From positions 6,946 to 70,945 of the forward strand of contig JBEKWB010000021.1 in NCBI GenBank assembly GCA_049513455.1: a stretch of 64,000 nt of DNA. The letters run 5' to 3'. Position 1 is the stretch's first letter; every line of letters starts with the position of its first letter. Origin of the DNA: Bog-473 sp049513455. Lineage in GTDB: Bacteria > Actinomycetota > Acidimicrobiia > Acidimicrobiales > RAAP-2. The position numbers and the translations under genes were made by a program. Positions 17,701 to 26,693 of the stretch are shown in pieces. The notes beneath the pieces are model-generated. The model saw nothing but the letters and a program-made list of their open reading frames with translations, had not been told where the DNA came from and did not search any database.

Positions 17701-18279
17701 TTACGTCTCGTGGAGAATCCGGCGCAGCGCGCCCTCGGCATCCGAAACCATGGTTCGGACCACGTCAGTGGCGGAGAGAGATTCGGTGATCAGATCAATA
17801 GCCTCGCCGGCCCAGACGGGAACGACCCGCATATCACCACTTTGTTCAGCCCGACGGTATTCCGCCCTTGCCGCTGCATCGGCAGTGAGGTCGACTTCAC
17901 GGCCGCGCCATTGCTCGAGAAACTCATTTCGAATTGTCCTGCCGGTGTAGCGGGCCGGCCACGCAACACCTCGAGCAATGTCGAACACGCCGCTGCGCTC
18001 GGTGTCCTCGCCGTGGCCATTGAGCACTGCTTTGACGACTTCGGAATCGACGAGGGCTTCTTCACATGCGTTGAACCTCGTACCGACCAGGACCCCGGCC
18101 GCACATTCGATTTGTGGCCCAATCCACTCGAAGTCGCTTCGCCCTCCACCGATGAGACCGAGGCCACCGCCGTTGGATACGGCGGCGGCCAAGGCCCCTC
18201 CGGCCGACCCACCCATTGGAGCCGACACAATCGGGTTGTCGATTCCCATGATGTCGGTGAATTTCGTTCGCAATGCCAT
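17701..18279 (-). pseudogene. Nitronate monooxygenase with large in-frame internal deletion
   Basis: The N-terminus (FTDIMGIDNPIVSAPMGGSAGG, then GGGLGLIGGG) and the C-terminal third (AAGVLVGTRFNACEEAL through TIRNEFLEQW and the final helices) are both clearly 2-nitropropane dioxygenase/nitronate monooxygenase. They join directly near residue 58 (about 18108). The central part of the TIM barrel, roughly 130-150 residues with the catalytic His and much of the FMN pocket, is missing without a frame break. At 192 residues against the usual 320-350 it cannot form a complete barrel. It is probably dead despite the open frame. Confidence 0.8.
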
Positions 18280-18370
18280 TTCCTACGCCCAGTCTGCGAT
18301 TGAGGCAAGAGTGCGCCGGCTATCGGGGTCTGAGTTCATCCAGACATCGAGAGGGTTCGCATCGAACGAA

Positions 18371-19327
18371 CTATGCGACGTCCAACTGGCGCCATGAACG
18401 GATGACCCGGAGCACTCCGAACATGCCGGCGCCCGAGGCGATCGTCATCACGATGAGTACGCCCAGGAGGTTGGCGGCCCATGGCGAGGGGGAGCTCCCC
18501 ATCGGGGTACCGGCCAGGAACCAGGGAGCGGTCGTCGCCATCGACCCCCACCAGAAAGCCGCCGCTGCAGTCATGAGGGGCATGCACAACCCCACCGAGA
18601 CAGCCAGCACCCCGGCGACCTTGAGTTGGCCCGACCGGATGTCGAGACGACGGGTGACGGCGACGGCTGCCACCGACCAGGTGGCAACTGCGGCGGCGAA
18701 CAGGACCGCGGCGATCACGAAGAAGAGTTGGTACCACCCGAACCCGGTGTTGCGCTGGTGGCTCGTGAGATGGCTGGCCCACACGCCTAAGCCCCCAACA
18801 ACTGCAGCGGTCGCCAACGTGGTGATCACGGCCCACTTCACTCGCCGCCTGATCGCCGGCCACCCTCCGGCCCGTACGAACTTGACGAAGGTGGGAAGGA
18901 GGGCAACCGCCGCGAGAGCCATCGCGACACCACAGGCACCGGCCAAGCTCGCCAGCAGATTGAAGGAGACCGCGGGCAAATGTCGTGGGCCTCGCTGAAA
19001 GGATTGATCCCAGTGCTCGCTGATCTTGGCGAAGGCGACGCCGGGGATGACGAACAGCGCAAACGCACAAAGGACGGTCAGGGCGCCACCCCTCACCCGC
19101 TCTGACGGCACCGAGTTGCCGACGAGTCCGGCGTCGCGCAGTCGCTCGTTCAACCCGGACCGGGCAATCGACAACCGGTACCGCATGTCCGGTCGCCTTC
19201 CTCCGAGGTCATCTTCAATCATCGCGATGAATTCGTCGCCGTAGCGGGCCCGCCACCGGGCCGGGTACCAACGAAGTAGGAATCGGCTCGTGGGGCCGGT
19301 ACCCCTCTGTATTCCGTCGGTGCTCAT
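18371..19327 (-). CDS. Polytopic membrane protein paired with PadR regulator
   Basis: This 318-residue protein opens with RFLLRWYPARWRARYGDEF and MIEDDL, a short cytoplasmic helical motif typical of membrane proteins encoded beside PadR regulators. About seven hydrophobic helices follow, from residue 80 to the C-terminus. No catalytic or transport motif is visible. Its ATG overlaps the PadR stop by four bases (ATGA, 19324-19327), so the two proteins are translationally coupled. It may sense or counteract membrane stress under PadR control, but that is conjecture from the pairing. Confidence 0.75.
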   Translation of the reverse strand: MSTDGIQRGTGPTSRFLLRWYPARWRARYGDEFIAMIEDDLGGRRPDMRYRLSIARSGLNERLRDAGLVGNSVPSERVRGGALTVLCAFALFVIPGVAFAKISEHWDQSFQRGPRHLPAVSFNLLASLAGACGVAMALAAVALLPTFVKFVRAGGWPAIRRRVKWAVITTLATAAVVGGLGVWASHLTSHQRNTGFGWYQLFFVIAAVLFAAAVATWSVAAVAVTRRLDIRSGQLKVAGVLAVSVGLCMPLMTAAAAFWWGSMATTAPWFLAGTPMGSSPSPWAANLLGVLIVMTIASGAGMFGVLRVIRSWRQLDVA

Positions 19328-19698
19328 GTCGGGCTGCCGGCGATTCTCGGACCGCGGCGAGGGACGGACACCTTGTTGGCCACGGCCAGACGTCGTGCAC
19401 CTTCATCGGCCAGACGCTGCATCTCATCCACGGCCTCGGCGAGATAGGCCGACCCCGTGGCCGAGATCCGATACGGACGCCGGCGGTCACCCGACTCCAG
19501 GGGCTCGATGAGGCCTCGCTCTTCGAGTCGGGTGATGGCGCCGTAGAGGGCGCCCGGACCCAGGACGACTCCGGCAAACCCTTCGATGTCCTTCGAGAGG
19601 GCGTGCCCATGTTTGGGCCCGCCGGCCAGGCTGGTGAGGATCAGGATCGGAGGATCGTTGGGCCGTTGTCGTGAGCCGTTGATGGTTGCTCGTGGCAT
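19324..19698 (-). CDS. PadR family transcriptional regulator
   Basis: This 124-residue winged-helix protein has ILILTSLAGGPKHGHALSKDIE, the PadR first helices, then LGPGALYGAITRLEERGLIEPL (recognition helix) and the beta-wing RRRPYRISATG. A short C-terminal dimerisation helix follows. PadR proteins repress their own operon, usually with a transporter or membrane protein. The ATG at 19698 follows a CAGGAG site on the minus strand, and an inverted repeat lies just upstream at 19709-19742. It forms an operon with the downstream membrane protein. Confidence 0.88.
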   Translation of the reverse strand: MPRATINGSRQRPNDPPILILTSLAGGPKHGHALSKDIEGFAGVVLGPGALYGAITRLEERGLIEPLESGDRRRPYRISATGSAYLAEAVDEMQRLADEGARRLAVANKVSVPRRGPRIAGSPT

Positions 19699-19708
19699 GA
19701 CAGGAGAC

Positions 19709-19742
19709 TACTACGTGGTGAGTAGTTACGCAAGACGTAGTA
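19709..19742. promoter_or_regulatory. Candidate PadR operator (inverted repeat TACTACGT...ACGTAGTA)
   Basis: Perfect 8-bp arms TACTACGT (19709-19716) and ACGTAGTA (19735-19742) flank 18 bases that contain further AGTAGT half-site-like sequence. It starts 11 bases upstream of the padR ATG. Position and symmetry fit autorepression, the usual mode for PadR. Confidence 0.65.
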
Positions 19743-19911
19743 CCGAGGCGCAGAACGACTACTGACGGTGCAGGGGGAATGCGGGATGCCGAATTCGGAG
19801 GCGGCAGGATGGGGTGCAGCTGTCCTCGCCCGACCCGGTGAAATGTACGGTGGACGAACCCCCACCCCGAAGCGGACATGTGTGGCCGGTGGGCAGAACG
19901 AAAGGACAGTC

Positions 19912-20490
19912 GTGAAGATAACCATCATTGGAACCGGATTTATCGGCTCGACTCTCGGACGAGCCCTCTCAGCGTCGGGCCATCAGGTCAGCTATGGGTC
20001 CCGACACATCGACGACGAAGGAGCGGACGGAACGAATGGGACCGTCGCTCCTATTGATCAGGCATTGGTTGACGCCGAGGTTGTCATCCTTGCCCTGCCC
20101 GGTGCGGCGGTTGCGGATCTGACTGCAGAGCATGGGAACTCGTTGGCCGGCAGGCTGGTGATTGACGCCACCAATCAAATGGGCGCCGCTACTTCAAACG
20201 CCAGAGCGTCTCTTCCCGCGTCTGTTCGATATGCCCGTGCATTCAACACGCTCGGTGGGGAGAACTTGGCCGACCCAGTATTCGCTGACGGAAGGGCGGA
20301 TATGTTCTTCTCCGCACCTGAGGTCGACCGGGCCACGGTGGAAACCGTGATTGAAGGGGTAGGTCTACGACCGGTCTACGTGGGAGAAGACCAAGAAGCG
20401 CTCATCGATGCCTTGTTCCAACTCTGGATTGCACTCGCGGTCAAACAGGGGCGTGGCAGGCGGCTCGCACTACGACTGCTCGAAGGCTGA
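19912..20490 (+). CDS. NADPH-dependent F420 reductase-like / NAD(P)-binding oxidoreductase
   Basis: This 192-residue Rossmann protein has the dinucleotide motif ITIIGTGFIGSTLGRAL at its very N-terminus, SYGSRH after strand 2 where NADP phosphate is read, and VVILALPGAAV. The family block RLVIDATNQMG and ARAFNTLGGENLADP also match the F420-dependent NADP reductase (NpdG/Fno-like) group. Whether it uses F420 is not certain; many relatives are generic NAD(P)-binding reductases. GTG 19912, after AAAGGA, is preferred because the fold begins there. It is transcribed away from the PadR operon. Confidence 0.78.
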   Translation: MKITIIGTGFIGSTLGRALSASGHQVSYGSRHIDDEGADGTNGTVAPIDQALVDAEVVILALPGAAVADLTAEHGNSLAGRLVIDATNQMGAATSNARASLPASVRYARAFNTLGGENLADPVFADGRADMFFSAPEVDRATVETVIEGVGLRPVYVGEDQEALIDALFQLWIALAVKQGRGRRLALRLLEG

Positions 20491-20554
20491 GGGCCGCACC
20501 TAGTCGGCGCGCAGGGTTGCGGCCCGTTTCGGGTTGAGGGGAGAGCGCACCCGC

Positions 20555-21634
20555 TCAGGAGGCCACGGCCGCTCGCATGGCGTCGACGACCTCGAGGTCA
20601 TCGAGAGCCATTTCCGAATGCCTCCGCAATGCGATCCCGAGTGCCTGGCCATCGCCCGCGTACGATGGCATGAACGCCAGGAAGGTGGCGACGACGGTGT
20701 AGCCAGCCTGAACCCGGTGGGCTGACCACGCATCATCGAAGGCGATGTCCGTACCCCCGGCAGTTCGGAAAGCATCGAGGTAGAGCCGAAGGAGATCGCG
20801 CTCGGACTTTCGGCGCTCCTCGGGGTCGACCGTCATCGTGAGGAAGTAGCTGACGTCACGCAACGGTGTGCTGACCCGGGACAGCCCCCAGTCGAAGAAG
20901 CCGACGCGGCCGCGGTCGAGGAACACGTTTCCTATGTGGGTGTCGCCGTGAATGTAGGTCTGCGGGCCGGCGTCCCACAACTCGCCGAGCCGGTCGTGGT
21001 GCTCGACGTACAGCTCGCCAGCGGCCATATAAGCCGGCGACAGAACGTCGGCGTGTTCGTCGAGGACGCTGCGCATCAACTGGGCCACGAAATCACCGTG
21101 CTGCGGCTGGGACACGGCCAGCCAGGGAGCGACCGCGGCACGCACGGCCGGATTTTCGAATCGGGCGTGGAAGCGGGCCAGCTCCTCCAGGGCGGCAGCG
21201 GCGGCGTCGGCAGTCACGCCCCATGCGCCGTCCGAGAACACGCACCCGCCGGCGGCGAGGTCCTCGAGGAGCACGGCGAAGCTACCGTCATCGGCTGAGG
21301 CGGCGTAATAGGAGCGAGGCACTCGCAAGTCGACGGACGGGGCGACGTCGACGTAGAACCTCGCCTCCCGCTCACCCATGGCGCTGGCACCGATCATCTC
21401 CCGGTGGGCCGGGTCCGGCGAAGCCAGCTTCACGAACAGTGACGTCGGACCCGCTGCCGCTGCCGCCGCGTAGCTGAGACCGAGACGCACCCGTTGGTTC
21501 GTGGCGGAGGCATGATCGAGGACCGTCACGTCGACAACGTCGAGACCCAGCACCCCGGACAACCACGCCGGCGTGAGATCCGACAACTGAACAGGAAGCG
21601 TACGCACAGGCAGACATAACCACAGATCGCTCAC
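20555..21634 (-). CDS. Aminoglycoside phosphotransferase-like kinase
   Basis: This 359-residue protein has the APH/choline kinase fold. There is an N-lobe with SLFVKLASPDP (probable ATP-binding Lys) and FAVLLEDLA at the hinge. The catalytic loop is TYIHGDTHIGNVFLD and the DFG-equivalent is VGFFDWGLSR. The family phosphorylates small hydroxylated metabolites and occasionally antibiotics; the substrate is unknown. GTG 21634 is supported by GGGAGG eight bases upstream. It follows the DUF899 gene by only 16 bases, so the two are probably one transcript. Confidence 0.85.
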   Translation of the reverse strand: MSDLWLCLPVRTLPVQLSDLTPAWLSGVLGLDVVDVTVLDHASATNQRVRLGLSYAAAAAAGPTSLFVKLASPDPAHREMIGASAMGEREARFYVDVAPSVDLRVPRSYYAASADDGSFAVLLEDLAAGGCVFSDGAWGVTADAAAAALEELARFHARFENPAVRAAVAPWLAVSQPQHGDFVAQLMRSVLDEHADVLSPAYMAAGELYVEHHDRLGELWDAGPQTYIHGDTHIGNVFLDRGRVGFFDWGLSRVSTPLRDVSYFLTMTVDPEERRKSERDLLRLYLDAFRTAGGTDIAFDDAWSAHRVQAGYTVVATFLAFMPSYAGDGQALGIALRRHSEMALDDLEVVDAMRAAVAS

Positions 21635-21650
21635 ACGTGTCGCCTCCCGC

Positions 21651-22463
21651 TTACGCCCCCGGACCTCCGAGGTCGTCCGAGCGCCCAGCTTCGAGTCGAG
21701 ACCACTGGGCGATGGGGCGCCCCTCCGGCCACGCTGACACCGGGGGCCAATCCGGCGAGCCGCCCTTGGTCCGCGTGATGGAGCACCGCTGGGGCCAGCC
21801 GGGAGGCGAGTCCTCCCATGTCTCCTGCCGTCCGTACACCGTCAGATCCATCAGCGCGTAGCTGTAGTCCATGGCCTCGACGCCGCGGACGGTAGTCCAG
21901 TAGGTTTCGAACACCCGGTCCTCCTCGCGCACGTAACACACGATGTGCATCCTGCCGATTCGGCGTCCGACGAGGAGCGCGGCGAGGGAGTCCTGGGCGG
22001 CGGAGTACCACGGCATGCTCCAGCCCATGAAGTCGTGATAGCGGATGCTCTCGTCGTAAGGACCCTGACAGAAGACGGCATAGGTGATGCTGCGAGAGTG
22101 CAGGTACGACAACTCCTCGACCTGGGTGGTTACCCATGTGCAGCCTTCACACTGCTCGGCAGCGGGGTGGCCGGCGTGCCACATGAAGTAATAGACGATG
22201 AGTTGTTGGCGTCCTTCGAAGGCATCGAGCACGGTGAGCGGACCGCGCGGGCCGACCAGGGAAATCGTGGGGTCGATCTCCACCATCGGCAGGCGCCGGC
22301 GGGCGGCGGCGATAGCGTCGCCCTCCCGTGTGTGCGCCTTCTCCCGAGCCCGCAGCTTGTCCAGTTCGGTCTCGAAGGTGGCCCGGTCGACCGCCACGGG
22401 CAGGCTCGGAACGGTGGTCGTGTCGCGCCCAGGGGTCCGGGCAATGTCGGGCTCTTCCTTCAT
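21651..22463 (-). CDS. DUF899 family thioredoxin-like protein
   Basis: This 270-residue protein shows the DUF899 pattern. It has RATFETELDKLRAREKAHTREGD, LPMVEIDP, and a thioredoxin-like centre YYFMWHAGHPAAEQCEGCTW with a CxxC-like pair. The later blocks DYSYALMDLTVYGRQE and W-rich repeats also fit. The fold resembles peroxiredoxins/AhpC-TSA proteins, but the reaction is not established for the family. ATG 22463 follows AAGGAGG. It is the first gene of a likely two-gene unit with the phosphotransferase. Confidence 0.85.
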   Translation of the reverse strand: MKEEPDIARTPGRDTTTVPSLPVAVDRATFETELDKLRAREKAHTREGDAIAAARRRLPMVEIDPTISLVGPRGPLTVLDAFEGRQQLIVYYFMWHAGHPAAEQCEGCTWVTTQVEELSYLHSRSITYAVFCQGPYDESIRYHDFMGWSMPWYSAAQDSLAALLVGRRIGRMHIVCYVREEDRVFETYWTTVRGVEAMDYSYALMDLTVYGRQETWEDSPPGWPQRCSITRTKGGSPDWPPVSAWPEGRPIAQWSRLEAGRSDDLGGPGA

Positions 22464-22589
22464 GGTTGCCTCCTTGCGCCCCGTTCCGGCCACCTCACTT
22501 CGGCGAACGACGCCACGGATTTGGCGGCACCGTCGATGCGCGCAGATGGGCCCGCGAATGGATTTGGACATTACCTGTAGGTCGAAGCA

Positions 22590-23662
22590 CTAGGCGAGCT
22601 CCGATTGGAGAATCTCGGCTACGGACGTGCGGGCGCCGATGCGGGCAGGGATGCTCGTCAGCATCGCCACCACGAGCAGAGTGACGATGAGCACCCCAAG
22701 CAGAGCCGGGCCAGAAGGCACCGTCGAGCTGTGCCACCCGACCGCGTCATACAGCCCGACGCCGACCGGTACTCCGAGAATCGCCCCGGGCAGGGCAGGC
22801 AGGAACTGTGCCACGACGAGCGCCCAACCGACCTGTTCGGGCGAGGCACCCAGGGCACGCTCGATCGCGGAGGCGTGCCGTGCATCCTGCACCGTCGCCC
22901 AGGTGACGAGGACGGCGTTGACGAGCGCAAGCAGCACGAGGGCGACGGTGAAGACCAGCAGCACGTCCATTCCCCGCTCCCAGAGCGGGTCGCCCGGCCC
23001 GGAGAACCTGTAGAGGCCCCCCCCGAGGTGTGCAACGAGTTGGCATGCTCTCGGAACATCAGCATGGCGATGAGTGACCCGACCGTGATGGCGACACTCG
23101 CCGCGCTCAGCACCGCTCGGCGACGGCGACGGCCGGCGAGCCGCATACCGATGAGGATCGGGACCGGAAGGCGGGCGGAGAGCGCGATCGTCCACCGGGC
23201 GCGACGCGGCGGTCTGGCCGCGTCGGCCAGGGCGCTGACCGTGCTCGTCCGGGAAGCCCGGACCGCCGGCACAACCGTCGCCACAATGGCCACTGCGATG
23301 GCGGCGCCGATCACGATCCCGAAGCCGATGCAGAATTCGTTGCCCTCGGGGTCGAGCATGATCGTCCAACTCGTCCCGTTGCCTTCATGGCGCGCGACCT
23401 TGCGGGCACCGAGCCCGACAAGCCTCTCGATCTCGTGATCAGGATCCCTCGAGGCCAGGTCAACGTGCATGCGGCTCTTCGCTGACTTCGGTTCGGGCTT
23501 CCAGAACAAGATTCCCCGAACTCCACGCGCGTCGGGTGCGGCGAGGGCCGCAAAATCCTCACGCACGGTGACCTGCTGATAGCCGGTCACCTCGGACCAG
23601 AAGGCTGAGAGAGGACCCGGATCCGCACAATCAAAGGTCACGTATTTGATGAAAGAGGACAT
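22590..23662 (-). pseudogene. Chimeric locus: VOC-family (glyoxalase-like) protein fused to an FtsX-type permease remnant, frameshifted
   Basis: Residues 1-112 from ATG 23662 form a VOC domain (FIKYVTFDCADPGPLSAFW, then MLDPEGNEFCI). Without a stop it runs into the end of a first FtsX core (IVATVVPAVRASRTSTVSALADAARPPRR) and the start of a second. In an eight-C run (23017-23024) the frame shifts, and the second core continues to TSVAEILQSELA at 22590. The permease lacks its N-terminal half and the VOC protein lacks its last residues, so two genes were joined by a deletion near 23326. No ATPase partner is nearby. It is unrelated in detail to the paralogous permeases at 12.9 and 57.9 kb. Confidence 0.8.
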
Positions 23663-23734
23663 CGCCAGATACTAAAGAGCAGCCAGTCGGCCTGGCCCTC
23701 CGTTCCGGGTCAGGCGCCACGGCCACCCCGCGCG

Positions 23735-24502
23735 TTACGCAGGCGGACCGCTGCGCGCGGGGTCGGCGAGCACCGAGACGAACGGAAGGCAGGTTGGTGC
23801 CGCAAGCACCGAGACCACGGTGTCGGCCACCTCGGCGCACTGCATGAAGCCGGGGCCGTTATCGAACACATGACCGCGCTCGTTCCAGACAAGGGACAGC
23901 TCGCCCAATAGGTCACCATCCCAGGCGTCGGTCACCCCGGTGCCGAGGGTCATCCCGATGGCGACGGAAGAGAACGACACCTCGGGGTGCTCGGATCGCC
24001 AGGCGCGGGCAAGTTCTTCCAGCGCGGCCTTGCTGGTCGCGTAGGCACCCATACCGGGAAGCGGCCGGCCCACGGACGTGGCCGATATGAAGACGGCCCG
24101 ACCGTTGACGGCACGCAGATGGGGCAGGGCCGCCCGCACGACCAGCGACGCGCCGATGACGTTGGTGGCGAATAGGTTGGACCACGCGTCCGCCTCAACG
24201 TCCTCTATCCGTATGAGAGGATCGACACCGGTGGCGTACACGACGGCATTGAGTCCACCGAAAACCTTGACGGCCCCCTCGACCGTCTCGACGACCGAGG
24301 ACGGGTCGGTCACGTCGCAGACGACCGCGAGGCTCAATGTGCCCGCCTCGTCGACCGCGGTCTTCAGCAGCTCGAGGCGGCGCGCCGCAAACGCAACGGA
24401 CGCCCCCGCGGCCGCGGCTGCGAGGCCGATGGCCCGACCCACACCTGAGGACGCACCGACAACGAGCAGTCTGGTCCCGTCGAGCGACCCACCTTGTCTC
24501 AC
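23735..24502 (-). CDS. Short-chain dehydrogenase/reductase (SDR)
   Basis: This 255-residue classical SDR has the cofactor motif VVGASSGVGRAIG, the NNAG-equivalent VVYATGV, catalytic Ser in VFISATSVG, and the YATSK active-site Tyr/Lys. The Arg at ARRLE after strand 2 suggests NADP preference. The substrate is not determinable. Its GTG start overlaps the stop of the upstream phosphotransferase gene by four bases (GTGA), so they are translationally coupled and probably act on the same pathway. Confidence 0.88.
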   Translation of the reverse strand: MRQGGSLDGTRLLVVGASSGVGRAIGLAAAAAGASVAFAARRLELLKTAVDEAGTLSLAVVCDVTDPSSVVETVEGAVKVFGGLNAVVYATGVDPLIRIEDVEADAWSNLFATNVIGASLVVRAALPHLRAVNGRAVFISATSVGRPLPGMGAYATSKAALEELARAWRSEHPEVSFSSVAIGMTLGTGVTDAWDGDLLGELSLVWNERGHVFDNGPGFMQCAEVADTVVSVLAAPTCLPFVSVLADPARSGPPA

Positions 24503-25560
24503 CTGGTCACCTCCTCGAACAAATCGGCCAGGACGGCCGTCGCCGGATTATCACGCCAGACGGTTTGGTCCGCTGCGATGGCGCCCCGGGCCACCCAGCG
24601 GTTCATCACCTGCACCACCGTGACTGCGAACCGCAGGGCCGAAAAGACCTCGTACCAGGTCGTGCTCCCGATTGACGTGCCGGCCGCCTGCTCGTACATC
24701 GTCCGTTGCGCGGAACGCTCGGGTTCTCCGGGTAGCCGAGCCACCCCTGACCCCTCGTGCAGCCAGCGGTCGACCATGAGCCACCAACCCACGTCCAGCT
24801 CCCGGGGGCCGAGGGCAGCGCCCTCGAAATCGGTGATGCAGGCCACCTGGAAGTTCTGCCAGATCATGTTGCCCGGGCGCGCATCACCCCACGAGAGCAC
24901 GACTGAGCCCTCGCGGGGTATCTGCTCGTGCAGCCAGGAGAGGGACTCCTCGAACAAGGGGGAACTCCGCCCCGCCAGCCCTTCACGCAGGCTGCCCTCC
25001 CACACCTCGAGTTGCCGCTCGGGTCCGTGACGGACTCCCGCCGTGTGCAGCATCGCCAGCCCCGGATCGTCGATATCCGTTTCATGGACCCGCGCCAGGG
25101 TCTGGAGTCCTTCCGCCACCAGCTGGGACCGTTCGGCGGGCGAGGCATCGACGAAGAATCCGCTCCGGGTGTACGGGGGATCCTCACCAGGTACGTCCCC
25201 GGCCACGTGGCCCATGACGAAGAAGGGTACGCCCAGGACCGCGGGATCTGATTCGAGTCCGAGACTGTCGGCCACCGGAACGCGACCGCCACGTCGGAGC
25301 GCATCCATCACCGAGTGCTGCAGGATCACCCCGGTCGTCGTGTGGGCGGACTGCGGAGGATAGATCGGCGGTTCGGAGGTGTCGCGCCGGAGAACGAGCT
25401 TGCCCTCTGAACCGTCGTCCCACCGGGCTCCGATCACCAGGTTCTCAGCCGAATATCCGCTGCCCGGTTTGCCCAAGGCCGTCAACGCCGGGCGGCCCCG
25501 GTCGGGGTCGCGCCGGACCAACCAATCCGCCAGGCACTGCAACACGTCAAGTCCCTCCAT
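24499..25560 (-). CDS. Phosphotransferase family protein (APH / acyl-CoA dehydrogenase-associated type)
   Basis: This 353-residue kinase-fold protein has the N-lobe VLRRDTSEPPIYP, the hinge PFFVMGHVAGDVP, the catalytic loop VLSWGDARPGNMIW and the metal-binding ACITDFEGAALGPRELD. The last is typical of the APH subgroup found beside fatty-acid and steroid catabolism genes in actinobacteria. ATG 25560 lies before the conserved start. An ATG or GTG further up (25608) is possible but would add a basic, low-complexity stretch. It is coupled to the SDR gene downstream. Confidence 0.85.
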   Translation of the reverse strand: MEGLDVLQCLADWLVRRDPDRGRPALTALGKPGSGYSAENLVIGARWDDGSEGKLVLRRDTSEPPIYPPQSAHTTTGVILQHSVMDALRRGGRVPVADSLGLESDPAVLGVPFFVMGHVAGDVPGEDPPYTRSGFFVDASPAERSQLVAEGLQTLARVHETDIDDPGLAMLHTAGVRHGPERQLEVWEGSLREGLAGRSSPLFEESLSWLHEQIPREGSVVLSWGDARPGNMIWQNFQVACITDFEGAALGPRELDVGWWLMVDRWLHEGSGVARLPGEPERSAQRTMYEQAAGTSIGSTTWYEVFSALRFAVTVVQVMNRWVARGAIAADQTVWRDNPATAVLADLFEEVTR

Positions 25561-25648
25561 GGACCCCCGTTCTAGTACGGCAGCGCCAGCCGGTCTCGTT
25601 GGACGCAAATCTCTACACCGCCCGGCCAGGCTTTAGTAGCGTGCGCGT

Positions 25649-26569
25649 ATGTCGTCGCAGTGGGGTGAGGTTTCCTACGAGACCTGGACGGAGACCTGCG
25701 ACACCCTGCACGCGCATACCCAGTTCCTCGGCAAGCTTGCGGTAGCGCTCGCACCTCCCGAGCCGCAACTCCAACATGCGGCGCTACGGTTGACGGCGCG
25801 CGGGTGGGAGACGGCTCCGCTGCCGGCGCCAGACGGCTCCGGGTCCCTCGTTGTGGCGCTCGATCTGCGGAATCATGAGTTGGCCATAGAGACGAGTGCC
25901 AAGGGCGGCCGCCGCATCGCGCTGGCTCCCGATCGTCCGGTGGGCGCGGTCACCCGCGAGGCCCTCGACGCCATCCGTCAGCTCACCGACCGGGTCGATA
26001 TCGACCCGAGACCCCAAGAAGTCCCGTGGAGCGTGCCACTCGACGAGGACGATATCCACGCCCACTACGAGCCCGAGCAGGTCGCCTCCTATTTGGCGGC
26101 AGCGTCCCACGCCGCGCTCGTGCTGGCCGAGTTCCGGGCTCCGTACCGCGGACGCTCGACCCCGGTCAACGCGTGGTGGGGCTCGTTCGATCTCGCCGTC
26201 AGCCTCTTTTCTGGACGTCCGGCTGCTCCACCCTCGAACGACTTCATCATGCGCAACGCGATGGATGCCCAGGAGATAGCCGTCGGCTGGTGGCCCGGCG
26301 ATCCCAAGTACAAAAAGGCCGCCTTCTATGCCTATGCCCACCCGGCACCGGAGGGGTTCGCAGCAGCGACCCTCTCCCCCGCTCCGGCACACTGGGACGC
26401 CGCTCTGGGCGAGTACATCCTGAACTGGGACGACATCCGGAGCACCCGCGACCCGCGGTCGGCCGCCCTGGAATTCGTGCGTTCGGCCTTCCGCCACGCC
26501 TGCGTGGCTTGTGACTGGGACCCCGCCCTCCTCGCCAGCATCGACGGAAGGCCGCCGCCGGTCGTCTAA
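25649..26569 (+). CDS. DUF5996 family protein
   Basis: This 306-residue protein matches the uncharacterised DUF5996 family: TWTETCDTLHAHTQFLGKLAVAL at the start, TPVNAWWGSFDLAVSLFSG in the middle, GWWPGDPKYKKAAFYAYAHPAP and EYILNWDDIR near the end. No known active site; the fold is unknown to me. It starts at ATG 25649, transcribed away from the phosphotransferase-SDR pair with an 88-base divergent gap. Confidence 0.85.
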   Translation: MSSQWGEVSYETWTETCDTLHAHTQFLGKLAVALAPPEPQLQHAALRLTARGWETAPLPAPDGSGSLVVALDLRNHELAIETSAKGGRRIALAPDRPVGAVTREALDAIRQLTDRVDIDPRPQEVPWSVPLDEDDIHAHYEPEQVASYLAAASHAALVLAEFRAPYRGRSTPVNAWWGSFDLAVSLFSGRPAAPPSNDFIMRNAMDAQEIAVGWWPGDPKYKKAAFYAYAHPAPEGFAAATLSPAPAHWDAALGEYILNWDDIRSTRDPRSAALEFVRSAFRHACVACDWDPALLASIDGRPPPVV

Positions 26570-26693
26570 GTCGCCAGCTCCCGAGCCGCCGCCTCCAAGG
26601 ATTCTTCTGGCATTTCAGCGACCGCCTCCCGGGGTGACGCAACCGGGGGGGCCGTGCCTGTGGCGACCGCCCGCGGCTCCTTGCCGGTCCGAG

